In this document: in pieces, positions 47,301 through 61,815 of the stretch
Position numbering within the stretch: position 1 is the first letter of the stretch
Layout of the letters: every line of letters begins with the position of its first letter
DNA from: Diabrotica undecimpunctata
Lineage: Eukaryota > Arthropoda > Insecta > Coleoptera > Chrysomelidae
Reading direction: 5' to 3'
DNA: 64,000 nt
Assembly (NCBI RefSeq): GCF_040954645.1
Contig: NC_092803.1
Location: forward strand, 123,213,961 to 123,277,960
The notes under the pieces: model-generated
Databases searched by the model: none
Told to the model about the DNA's origin: nothing
The model's input: only the letters and a program-made list of their open reading frames with translations
Translations under genes and position numbers: made by a program

Positions 47301-47449
47301 ACCCATTCCTTATACTTAAAGTTGTTGAGTTATTTAGAATTTTGCTATTATTACTAGTTTATTTTTTTTATGGAATTAAGTAAATTTAAGTAATTTATTT
47401 GTAAAGTTCGTGATATCAAAAAGAAGTAGTATACAATATATTAATAATA

Positions 47450-48880
47450 TACCCTGACCTGCAAAAAAAGTGGCCAAAAGTGCAAGTTTTATGTACTGTT
47501 TCACATTGTATACTCAACATATTTCATTTTTAAAACAAAAAATGACCATTACTGCTTGATTCTTTGACATAATTTATTTAATTAGAAGGCTACAAAAGAA
47601 AATAGTGTAATATCAAAACGAATTACAAACAATAAAAATTACGAGTGATTTTGAACAAAATTGTCTCTCGGGTATTATGCCCTAAAACATCAATAACCGT
47701 TTGCATACGATTTTTAAGGGAAAGGAACAAATTTGGAATAAAAACTTGAGGAATAAGTTTATATTCTTCACGAAGAATGTTTTGAAGTTCTCCAAGACTT
47801 TCTGGCTAGCTTTGTTGACTTCTAATCCTACGATGAAGTTCATCAAAAATATGTTCGATGATATTCAGATCAGGGCTACAGGCTGGCCAATCTAGAGTAA
47901 TAATTCCTACTTCCCCCAAGTAGTTTGTCGCGATTCTTGCAGTATGCGGCTGTGCATTATCATGCATAAAGACGAAATTGTCCCCGATAAATGGACCAAA
48001 TGGAACTACTGCTTCTGTCAAAATAGTCTCTATATACCGGTGGGCACGCAGGAGTCCATTGATGAAAATAAGTTCAGTTAGAGCTTCAAATGAGATTCTA
48101 GCCTAAACCATGGCACCACCACCGCCAAACTTTCTACTCTGGGACATACAAGTTTGGGCGTATCTTTCATTTCTCCGTCTCCAAACCCTCCCCTTCGGCC
48201 ATCGCCAGACTTTAGACAGAACCGCGATTCATCAGTAAAGAGACTTCATCTCCAATCTTGTATATCCCAATATTGATGCTGTTGAGCAAAAATTAATTGA
48301 TTCCTACAGTGTCGTAAGTTGGAATTCGGGAACAATAGCCGGCCTTCTTGCCATTAGTCGTCTTTCATTGAGGCGTATTCTAGCGGTTCTCGCACTTACA
48401 TTTCCAGTTCGAACTTCCTGCAGACCGTTTCTTGCAGAAATTGCAGTGGAATGGCGATTTCTTAAAAGTTCTATCACAATAAAACAATCATCTCTTTGCG
48501 AGGTAACTCTTACGACCGGAATCAGGTCGACGCGACGTGAGTATCTACGAGATGTACATCATACAGCGGTGGAGAGCTCTCAGTACTGTAGTTCTCGGAA
48601 GTTTCAGATACATAGACTTGACTTCTTCCGTCTTGTAGCAATGAAATCATTCGAGCAACATCTACGGTAGCTAACACCATATCTTAATTATTCACTTAGT
48701 CGAAATCCACGTTTGAAAAGCTAAATTATTATTTAATTAAATGGTTTTAACTTAAAAGGTAAACAGCAACTACAGAAAACAACAACATAAACGTCAAAAA
48801 CAAGTTACATGATCGCAACAAATATTTAAATTGAGACGTAATATGAAACGGTGCATAAAACTATAATTTTTATGTTCGTA
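47450..48880 (-). mobile_element. Tc1-like element, second family
   Basis: Transposase on the minus strand from ATG 48680 to about 47620. N-terminus VLATVDVARMISLLQDG, then frameshifts; catalytic parts are GRVWRRRNERYAQTCM, FVFMHDNAQPHTARI, and LDWPACSPDLNIIEHIFDEL (second Asp and Glu). Inner ends match as inverted repeats: AAACTTGCACTTTT-type complement at 47470-47510 and ATATGAAACGGTGCATAAAACT near 48840. The outer ends are worn. Confidence 0.75.
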
Positions 48881-49439
48881 AATTTATACTAAATATTTGG
48901 TTTAGAACATGTAGTTTAACATTTTTAAAATTGTTTTTGTTTTTTTTTCTTACTCTATTCGTCAACGATTCGAATAAATAAAAAATGTTATTTATTTCAT
49001 TAAAATGTTTTACCATTATGGACCTTTTATTCAAGATGTCAAACCATACAAACAAATTACAGCCAATTCCACAAAACTATAGTGTATTTTAAAAATAAGG
49101 TGGTGTAAATTTTTAGAAAACCATTCTCCGAGCTCCAAAATATATAGGTGTGCATAATTTACAAACTTCACGTTTTATTTCATTAAGTATATCAGTGAAA
49201 GAATATATTTCATAAGTTTGTGATGAATGTTTCTGTTATGCATATATGTATGTATTTATGAAAGGTTAAATTTGATCGGTGTGTATGCAAAATCATCTGT
49301 ACATAAGTTTACATAGTATTATAACAAAAACTGAATAATTAGGTATACCTAGTAAATAAAAATAAAACGAAAAATATGTAAATTATTACTCTAGAATGTT
49401 AATTGGAAAAAATGTAAAATAAAATTCTTACATACACAC

Positions 49440-49880
49440 CGAAAAAAATTATTCAGATCCGAAAATTTAATAGTTGTATTATTTCGAGCAACGTTACCTT
49501 TGATTTGAGCCCCTATCAACTCTATTGGATTAAGCTCACAATAATGGGGTGGTAAGCGAAGAATTTCAATATCTCATTGTCTGACCATCTCCTCGATAAT
49601 ATATTTTTTATAATTTTGTTTATGGATGTATAGTCAAAGTTTACTTAGAAATTAACCACGCTACACTTTCATTTTTCTTCTATTGCGTAGTTGGTAAACG
49701 TTCATCTAATTCGGAGTGGGAACTTGCATTGTCCATCACAATAACTGAATATTTAGGTATGAATGCAATCATTTGCTCGAAATATTCTTCAAACACATTT
49801 CCCTTTATCTCTTCGTGATAATCACATATTTTCCTTGATTCAAAAAAAGTAAACCCTCATCGAGAAATCGAGGGCATTCG
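49440..49880 (-). pseudogene. DDE_3-type transposase relic
   Basis: Minus-strand pieces: VIVMDNASSHSELDERLPTT (second Asp) and LRLPPHYCELNPIELIGAQI (Glu), then ARNN. They are the same blocks as in 21845-23511, with many stops. Only the C-terminal third remains. Confidence 0.68.
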
Positions 49881-49899
49881 TAAAACATGTCCCAACTAT

Positions 49900-50406
49900 C
49901 TAACTTTCTGTGCCCTGATTTTCTGCGTTGTTTTGGGTGTCTTATAAATCTCCATTAGATCCTGGTTTGTTCTGCGTCATTCCCCGTTAGTTTCCTTTAT
50001 CCCACCAACGACTTTTCTCTGGATTTTCCTCTCCTAAATATCTATATATTTTTTCTTTTTGATTCATTATCCAAGTTTAACATGCACACAATACTGTTGG
50101 CCTTACTATTGTGTCATAAGTTCGAATCTTTGCTGCCATGGACACGTTTTTTGCCTTCAACAGTGCGTTTACTGATCCTACTGCTTCGCTGCCTTTCAAC
50201 AACCGCTTATCTATTTCTCTCTCTTCGCCTCCTCCATTTGTAACTGTGATTCGAAGGTTATACTCAAATTCTGTTACCTTCTCAAATTTGTACTCTGATT
50301 CACTCATTCTTAGAGTGATACATTTATTTTCTTCTGCGGTTCCCCCCTCATTTTTTTTACTTTCTACAATAGGTACATTGTATACATATTTTAAAGTCAT
50401 TCGCAT
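49900..50406 (-). pseudogene. Non-LTR RT C-terminal relic (third type)
   Basis: Minus-strand frame with YKFEKVTEFEYNLRITVTN, EREIDKRLLKGSEAVGSVNA, KIRTYDTIVRPTVL and TWIMNQKEK, then decay. This is the region after the FADD palm in a LINE family distinct from the GVESWTL type. Confidence 0.62.
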
Positions 50407-50440
50407 TATATATCTCTGTATATCTAAAATAATTAATTTT

Positions 50441-51380
50441 TAATGAAAATAAAACACATTTTGAAATAAAACTATTTTATGTGAAGATCTGGCCCTCCAG
50501 GTCGGAAGCCGTTTTTAAAATATAGGCTTTGAATATTAAACAAACTGTTTCGGTTTTATTACAGAATATAATTTCTACAGTTTAATTTCATTTGCATGAT
50601 TTATAATGACATGGTGTAACAATTTTAAGGCAGAAAACTTTAAAATAGACTAAAATGTCAGTAATTTTGAGATGCCTTCCTGGATTTTATTGATACATAA
50701 TTCATTTAATTACTTGAAATCAATAATAACTTAAAAATCCCTATCGGACAAAAATTGTTACTGTAGAATAGTTCATTTGATTACAGTTTATGTAATATAA
50801 TTAAATGGTATATCCTCTAGTAAATCCTTCCCAGAACCACATCTCAAAAATATTGATAAGGTTGTTTTAAAGTCTTCTACTTTATGTAAATTATTGTTTT
50901 CTAGCAACTCAACGGCTTTCGATCTCGAATGGTCAAATGAATGATACTGAGCCGTTAGTTTTAACTTGACCGTACCATCCATCTACCGATCCGATCCTCG
51001 AGCGTATTTTAATTTAAGTCGCAAATGCATTTTAGATTTTAAACTACTAGGTTACGTTAAAATTTTTGTCTTCGTGGCGTGTCCCGAGATTTCAACCATA
51101 AATCCTTTAGGTTACTCACATTGAAGTGAGAGCGCTGGCTCGCATGACTTTCGGATCAACAAAAAAATATATATAATGTATCTATAATACAAAAATCTAT
51201 ATAAAGTTGTCACTATAACTGACACAGATTACATTAGAAGAGTTTTGTTTTTAACGTAACAAAACCAAAACAGTTTTTCAATGTTTCAAAACTTTTATTC
51301 TGTAAACGGCTTCTTATTTGGAGGCCGAAACGTCAAATAAAATAATTCTAATTTAACAATTGTGTTTAGTATCCGTTATA
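50441..51380. repeat. Inverted repeat pair of Penelope-like type
   Basis: Near 51285-51380 the + strand has AAACGGCTTCTTATTTGGAG, GGCCGAAACGTC and TTGTGTTTAGT. The minus strand of 50441-50545 has AAACGGCTTCCGACCTGGAG and AATGTGTTTTATT. The pair faces in opposite directions and brackets about 750 bases containing the 64-codon ORF. GGCCGAAACGTC is the kind of motif seen at Penelope-like ends. Confidence 0.5.
50788..50982 (-). CDS. Small ORF with downstream AATAAA, uncertain
   Basis: 64 codons on the minus strand from ATG 50982 (MDGTVKLKLTAQYHSFDHSR ...) to TAA. AATAAA lies about 100 bases after the stop (minus strand, near 50690), as in a genuine 3' exon. Upstream in the same frame is a further open stretch (LRLKLKYARGSDR) ended by TAG just before the ATG. 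No transposon motif is visible and I do not know the family. It could be a small gene, a last exon, or a captured or retro-copied fragment, since it lies inside the inverted repeats at 50441-51380. Confidence 0.3.
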   Translation of the reverse strand: MDGTVKLKLTAQYHSFDHSRSKAVELLENNNLHKVEDFKTTLSIFLRCGSGKDLLEDIPFNYIT

Positions 51381-51528
51381 TATTTATGGTGTAAAAGTGA
51401 ACGGATTAAGGGAATCAACATATAGAGGTCTCTGTACCGAAAATGACTTAATATCCAAAGTTTTTTTCTTTGTAGAAATATATAGGACCATTAACACTAT
51501 AATTTAAAAATGATGTGAGTTATACAGG

Positions 51529-51845
51529 GTGGTCCAAAAAAGAGTGGTATATCAAAGATATATTTTTTTATCGAACGTCCTATATTTAAAAAAATAGATA
51601 TGCTTTTATAAGGGTTCCATATTCCTAAATACGGGGTGTTTTGATTTATTTTGATTTTTCTGATAATATAAGGTTTCAGAAAAAATTAAATATCTAAGAA
51701 TAGGAGACAAATTTTTTCTTGAGCCTTAATAATAGACCATTTGTCATATTTAAGCAGATGTTTATTGTAACAAAATTTTTTTAAGGGTGGTCAAAATATT
51801 AGATTGTTCTATTTTAAATGAAACAGCCTGTATTTTATTAGTCCG
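51529..51845. mobile_element. MITE-like element
   Basis: Starts ATACAGGGTGGTCCAAAAAA and ends with AAACAGCCTGTATT, whose complement AATACAGGCTGTTT matches the start imperfectly. AT-rich, non-coding, about 310 bases. Confidence 0.45.
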
Positions 51846-51849
51846 TCGT

Positions 51850-52645
51850 GTGCAAAATTTACTTTCAATCTAATTATAGGATTTTTACCTTCTCTTTTAA
51901 ATATGGCAGACCCTTCATTACCTTTGTGATTCATTGAGATGAACTCTTCTCTTTGTTGCTTATATTAAGCTGATAATAAATTGATGATTTCTTTTATTTT
52001 TAAGTCATTTAACTTCTCGCTAATATGATAAATGTGTATTTCATATCGAATTATAAATATACAAATAAAATAAGAAAAATACTAACAATATTGTTCCTGT
52101 TAGTGTAGTGATATACAAATTATTCACTGGTATCTAAACATTTTATTTTATAGTGTAACACCATACAATAATACACTTCTTTTATAAACGGGGTAATAGG
52201 TTCTGTACGTAGAACCCCAAAATAAAAAGCCAATTTCATACTTTGCGCAGATTTAAAGTACGTATCGAAATAATTTGTAATGAGAGCAGAATCTTTAATT
52301 GATATAATTGAAAATAAGAATGAAGATTATTTCGATTTGATTGAATGAAAAATAAAGTAGGTACTATGTAAAAACATTGTGACGTGTATTTTGTACATTT
52401 TCGATTTTTTTCTTGAACATACATAATTAATATTAATACATTTATATTGAATTTACGTTAAATTTTTACAAAGGTAATGTACAGTATTTATTTGATGATT
52501 TTCTTTTATTTATGACATATTGACGTAATACACTATGCTACATTTAGCTTATAATAATGTGAAAAGGAATGGTATTTTGCTTTTGGATTTTAAGTGTAGC
52601 AGTTCTTACATATACCAGTCTGCTACCCATTGTGCTCTTCTCTTG
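51850..52645. other. AT-rich stretch, nothing recognised
   Basis: No coding, terminal-repeat or promoter signature identified. Confidence 0.5.
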
Positions 52646-53140
<495 letters not shown>

Positions 53141-53144
53141 TAAA

Positions 53145-53151
<7 letters not shown>

Positions 53152-53222
<71 letters not shown>
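53152..53222. repeat. (TA)n microsatellite
   Basis: About 35 TA units. Confidence 0.97.
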
Positions 53223-53224
<2 letters not shown>

Positions 53225-53299
53225 AAAGTATTCAACTAGTGAATTCAGAGGTTTAATCGGTCATTCAGGTTGGCAAATAAAAAAAGAAGTCAACTACTT

Positions 53300-53350
53300 C
53301 ATAAGTTTATTGAAAACGTTTCGCTTTATATTTCTAAAGCTTCATCAGTT
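53300..53350 (-). ncRNA. Hammerhead-ribozyme-like core (Penelope type)
   Basis: The minus strand reads CTGATGA, A, GCTTT, loop, AAAGC, GAAAC, GTT, that is the conserved CUGAUGA and GAAA boxes around a perfect five-pair stem II, with a possible cleavage triplet. Stem III would be very short, as described for Penelope-like ribozymes. No RT of that class is next to it. Cleavage activity is not shown. Confidence 0.5.
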
Positions 53351-53589
53351 CTAACTCAATATGTAGTATGTTATCGATGTTATCATATCTACTGTACACT
53401 TTACTCCTTATTTAAAACTAACTTAACCAAAAAAGAAAAAACAAAAAACAAAAAACACACAAACTTTGCAGAAAATAATGTTCATAATATGAATATTTAA
53501 AAAATTTTAAACGAACATTTGGCTTCATTTAGATGGTTCTCCACTGAAGACCAACAAAGTTCTGAACTATATATATATATATATATATA

Positions 53590-57680
<4,091 letters not shown>

Positions 57681-57689
57681 GGTCAGCTT

Positions 57690-58784
57690 CCTTCTTTGAG
57701 CCCCCAAAAACCTTTTTTTGAGTCGATTTTTCTAATTCCCTCAGACAATAGTGCAGAGACCTGGAATCCTTCTGCTTTTTGTTCGTACCTCTATATATTG
57801 GAGTTTATTTCGTACAACTTCATTATAATTTCTGGAATCATTTTTGGTGGCAAATCCCAAAATACCGATTGATTAAATTTTAAAAATAGGTATCTCAGTA
57901 ACGCTGCTTGCGTCAATGAATATTTTCCTACAATTTCGACCTTAAGCTTATATTCCTACACTGAATTAAGTTTTATTTCATCAAACTCAAGTTATATTCT
58001 GGAATCCTCGCTTGGGACGATTCGAATAAAAGGTGATAAACCTATTACCGCTTTAACTACTCCTGCGTAAAAACTTTACCCAGAGCTGCAACCGAGATAC
58101 TGGATGAGGCTATCGTTTCTTGTTTACGGATCATGAATATAATACAACAGTGGTTTTTTTTTGTATTAGATAAACTTTCATTTTTTTTTTCGTTTGTTAT
58201 ACGTATTATGTGTTCTTATAATTTAAGCCCTCTTCTTTATTTAGCAATGGCAAACAAGTGGTTTTCTATGTTCTGCTTTTGTAATTTCTCCTTTTACGTT
58301 ATTCCTCGAGCAGTTTTAAAATATCCGATTCTTTTGGCTAAAATCTTACCTAGCCATCAGCGACTCAGTTTTCATATATGCCGCCAGCACTATATTACAA
58401 CCTGCGTGTAATATGTATGTTTCCAAAATATTTATTTCTTCCTTTTTATGTCTCTTGTGTATTTGGTCTAATTTAGTTCTTTTGCAATTTAAGTCTACGA
58501 TAAATGTTTGCTAATGATTCGACTTTGACATCCATTAATAGGCCAGATCTTTAAAGCAAATTAGCTTCCCAAAGCAGTTCATCTCAAACTCAATTCAATT
58601 TATTTACGATGTATTAGTTATGTACCAGCTATAGTTTCTCATTATTTGATATAGATAGTAAAAGTAAAGTATTACTTAATCTCATGTGCATCATTCAATG
58701 AAACTGATACGAAAATATGTGTAAGTATGAGTTGGCTTTTGATTGTTTTGTTATATCTTTTGGAAAACATGTTAACACCTTTTA
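57690..58784. other. Stretch without recognised genes
   Basis: The first part is probably 5' leader of the LOA-like element. From about 58130 on, only AT-rich sequence with incidental ORFs. Confidence 0.4.
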
Positions 58785-59136
58785 GGGAACATCCATAAAT
58801 TACGTCGTAAAGAAGGAGTTTACTCTTTGCTCGTTTGGTGTATTTCAATTTGTCCCCATTGTCTCTATAAATATTATTTTTTTAATTATTGTGATTATTA
58901 ATCTTGATTAATTATTCTTGCTATGATACATTCTTAAACAAAGTTTTATAGTTAATTTTAAAAAATCCAGACATAACATTGAATTTTAAAAAAACATCGC
59001 TGAAAAGGAGGGTCATGAGTTGCAATTGCGACGTTGACATGAGGATTGCGTCGACTGTAAACGACGCTTTACGATGAATGGGAAGGGGGATATTAAAAAG
59101 TCCAAATTTGTTACGACGTAGTTTATGGATGTTCCC
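58785..59136. mobile_element. MITE with 26-base terminal inverted repeats
   Basis: GGGAACATCCATAAATTACG at 58785 and the complement of GGGAACATCCATAAACTACG ending at 59136, continuing TCGTAA. One mismatch is visible. TA on both outer sides may be the target duplication. 352 bases, no coding capacity. Superfamily not assigned. Confidence 0.8.
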
Positions 59137-59386
59137 TATATAGGTATTATTTTAATATTAAATTGTGATTTTTTATTAAAACGTCGTCTCTTTGTAAGAA
59201 AATCCAAGAGTAGTATTACGTGATTTTTTATTGAATCTGTTATAATTTCTGTATTTAATATATGTATATTCACACACTGGCAAAACAATCCAATTTTTTT
59301 CCTTGGATTTACAATAAGTTTTCTTCTTTTTAAACTGGCTTATCGGATTGAGATAATTTCCTTTTTAAATTCATAAATCACAAAAA

Positions 59387-59500
59387 TTTTATTTAAAAAA
59401 TCCTTTACAAAAGGTATAATACATACCTTTTGGGCTACATCACAGAACGTTTTCGGAATGACTATTCCATCATCAGTGCTTCTGCTAGGCATACTGAGTG
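59387..59500 (-). repeat. Penelope-type terminal repeat with hammerhead-like core, left copy
   Basis: The minus strand reads CTGATGA, T, GGAAT, AGTC, ATTCC, GAAAACGTTC: a perfect five-pair stem II between the two conserved boxes (59448-59476). The surrounding 110 bases match 61685-61815 in opposite orientation. Confidence 0.6.
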
Positions 59501-59898
59501 AAGCAACTCATAAAGTCAAGGAACCACTGTTTTCCGGCACGATAAATATTATTCCAGGACGGTGGGACTGGCTTATTGTTGGCTTTAGCGTATTCAAATG
59601 CTAAAGTTTGCAAAGAGCGACTTGAAAGTCCATAATGCATATGACTCGCTTGAGTTAAATACTGACATAAGTCGTTCTCCTCATCAGTGTAAAATACTTT
59701 TCGGACTGTGCAAGCACCATAAGAGAGGAAATTGTTGGGACCACGGACCAAAAATCTTTGAAGTGTTGTCCGTGACACATAAAATTCCTTTGCAGCTAAT
59801 CGGACCGATATTTGCTTTTCTTGAATTGCATTATATGCTTTTAATAGGTTTTCATGATCTTCCGGAGCTCTTTTTACGCCGGTTTTGCTTCTAAGCAT
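59500..59898 (-). pseudogene. Tigger/CENP-B-like transposase, N-terminal fragment
   Basis: Starts at ATG 59898 (MLRSKTGVKRAPED). A psq-type HTH follows (AYNAIQEKQISVRLAAKEF, VSRTTLQRFL), then the second helix domain (DLCQYLTQASHMHYGLSSRS, LQTLAFEYAKANNK, SWNNIYRAGKQWFLDFM). The frame is clean for 130 codons, then is cut off by the Penelope-type repeat at 59500. The DDE core is missing. Confidence 0.82.
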
Positions 59899-59945
59899 CT
59901 GTAAAGAAACAAGAACTGTTTTTACCTCTTTTTATTTATCCACCT

Positions 59946-60231
59946 ACAAGAGATTGTACCTTGGGCCGCGGCCCAAACGTACAATACGTGATAGTGGTCA
60001 AAAGTACAAGACTCGGCCGAAAAGAAAACGAATATGAATTTAACCTAAAAAAACTGTTTTGTTATATTCGGAGAGAGTTACTCGCGAGAGAGTTCGCGAG
60101 TATATATAACAGAGAGAGTTCGCGAACTCTCTCTGTTATATATATATATATATAACAGAGAGAGTTCGCGCGCCAAATTAAAAAAAAAATGGGGTGGCTT
60201 ATGGTACAAGCTGGCCCAAGGTACAAGCCTC
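59946..60231. repeat. Terminal/subterminal inverted repeats of a Tigger-like element
   Basis: TTGTACCTTGGGCC (59954-59967) and GGCCCAAGGTACAA near 60212 are inverted copies, with AGAG at both outer sides. TTGGGCCGCGGCCCAA is itself palindromic. They lie just upstream of the transposase start at 59898 and probably belong to its 5' end, or form a separate small MITE. Confidence 0.55.
60101..60144. repeat. 44-base perfect palindrome
   Basis: The arm TATATATAACAGAGAGAG plus TTCG is followed directly by its exact complement, with the centre after 60122. A further copy of AACAGAGAGAGTTCGCG follows at about 60153-60170 after a TA run, and a related GAGAGAGTTCGCGAG precedes it. Confidence 0.92.
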
Positions 60232-60467
60232 TCCCCTACCATGACTAAAGAAGGCATTTTAGATATAGAGAGTCAAAAGGCAGTCGAGATTCAGCGTTCA
60301 AAAGAATAATTTGTGTTTAGGATAGTTTTAACGACGAATTTAAGACGAAATTAAATTGACTTGTCGGTCATATAAGAGTTGTTTAAGACGGAATTATTTC
60401 AAATTCATTTTCTTCTTAAGAACAAGTAACTTTGGTCGCATTAGTTCACCACACTAATCTACGTATT

Positions 60468-61500
60468 TTAGTAATGTAGTAATCTATAGTATATATCTTC
60501 TTCAAGTGATATCTTCATTCTTGATGTCGCATTCAAGGTCCAAGATTCCATTCCATAAAATAAAGTCGAAAAAACATAGCACCTCGCCAACCTAACTCTT
60601 AGTTCCAATTTTAAATCCCTTGTACATAGCACTCTTCTCATTTTGTTGAAAGTTGCTCTAGCCTTTTCTATTCTGATTTTGATCTCCTGAATGTAATCAT
60701 TTGTGGAGTTAATCATTGTTCCCAGATATGCATATTTGTTTACTAGTTCGACGTTGGTTCCGTTTATTAGAAGATTTTCGTTATTTCTTTGAGTTTTCGA
60801 TATTCTCATAAATTTCGTCTTCTTGACATTCATTGTTAGACCACACTCTTTTCCATACTCCGCTATTCTGGTCACCAGTCTCTGAAGATCTTCAATATTT
60901 TCGGCTAAGATCACAGTGATCGTCCGCATATCTAATGTTGTTAATGGGAACTCCATTTACCTTTATTCCAGCTGTTTCACCCTCAAGAGCGTTTTTCAGG
61001 ATCTCTTCGGAGTAGGCATTAAAAAGAATTGGCGACAATACGCATCCCTGCCTCACTCCACATCTAATTTCAATTTCTTCTGACAGGTGTTCGTTAACAC
61101 GTACTTTTGCTCGTTGTTTATAGTATAAATTTGATACGATCCTGAGGTCGTTGTAGCCAATCTTCTTTGATTTCAGGACATTAATTAATTGTTTATGTCG
61201 TACTTTATCGAATGCTTTATTATAGTCAATAAAACATACGTATATATCTTGATTGACGTCCAGGCATCTTTGTATCAGTATATTAAATGAAAAAAGAGCT
61301 TCACGCGTTCCTAGGCCTTTGCGAAAACCAAATTGTGTATCATTAACGTCTATGTCCAGTTTGTGATATATTCGGTTATGGATAACTTTTAGTAGTAACT
61401 TTAGCACATGAGACATCAAGCTAATGGTGCGGTAACTTTAGCACATGAGACATCAAGCTAATGGTGCGGTAATCGCTGCATTCTCTTGCGTTTTTCTTTT
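60468..61500 (-). pseudogene. RTE-like RT fragment
   Basis: Minus strand: SLMSHVLKLLLKVIHNRIYH, DTQFGFRKGLGTREALF, CFIDYNKAFDKV (palm), VRQGCVLSPILFNAYSEE, INNIRYADD then a shift, LAENIEDLQRLV, YAYLGTMINS and STLFYGMESWTLNATSRMK, where it stops short of the LEAFEMW block. A 37-base unit is duplicated near its start (61396-61432 and 61433-61469), inserting extra residues. Endonuclease and 3' end are lost. Same family as 25080-27215. Confidence 0.82.
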
Positions 61501-61684
61501 TGGGGAGACAAATAAAAATCGAAGTAGTATATATACGCAAGTATAATTTATTTTGTCTATTTTGCTAATTAAATTAAAAACTGTTTAATATCACACGGAC
61601 TTTTACTTCACGTATATTCAACGAATCCTACATTAATTTAACTATATTTAAAGGTTTTTTACCCGTATAGTTAGTGGCTTCACT

Positions 61685-61815
61685 ATACACTCATGTGTAC
61701 CTAGCAAAAGCACTGATGATAGAGTAGTCATGCCGAAAACGTTCTGTGATGTATCTCGAAAGGATTCTTTTATATTCTTATACTTTTTATAAAGGTATTT
61801 TTTAAATAAAATCTT
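61685..61815 (+). repeat. Penelope-type terminal repeat with hammerhead-like core, right copy
   Basis: GCACTGATGATAGAGTAGTC followed by ATGCCGAAAACGTTCTGTG: CTGATGA at 61713-61719 and GAAAAC at 61735-61740, with a weakened stem II. It is an inverted copy of 59387-59500, matching over about 110 bases including CTAGCA.AAG and GTGATGTA. Confidence 0.58.
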
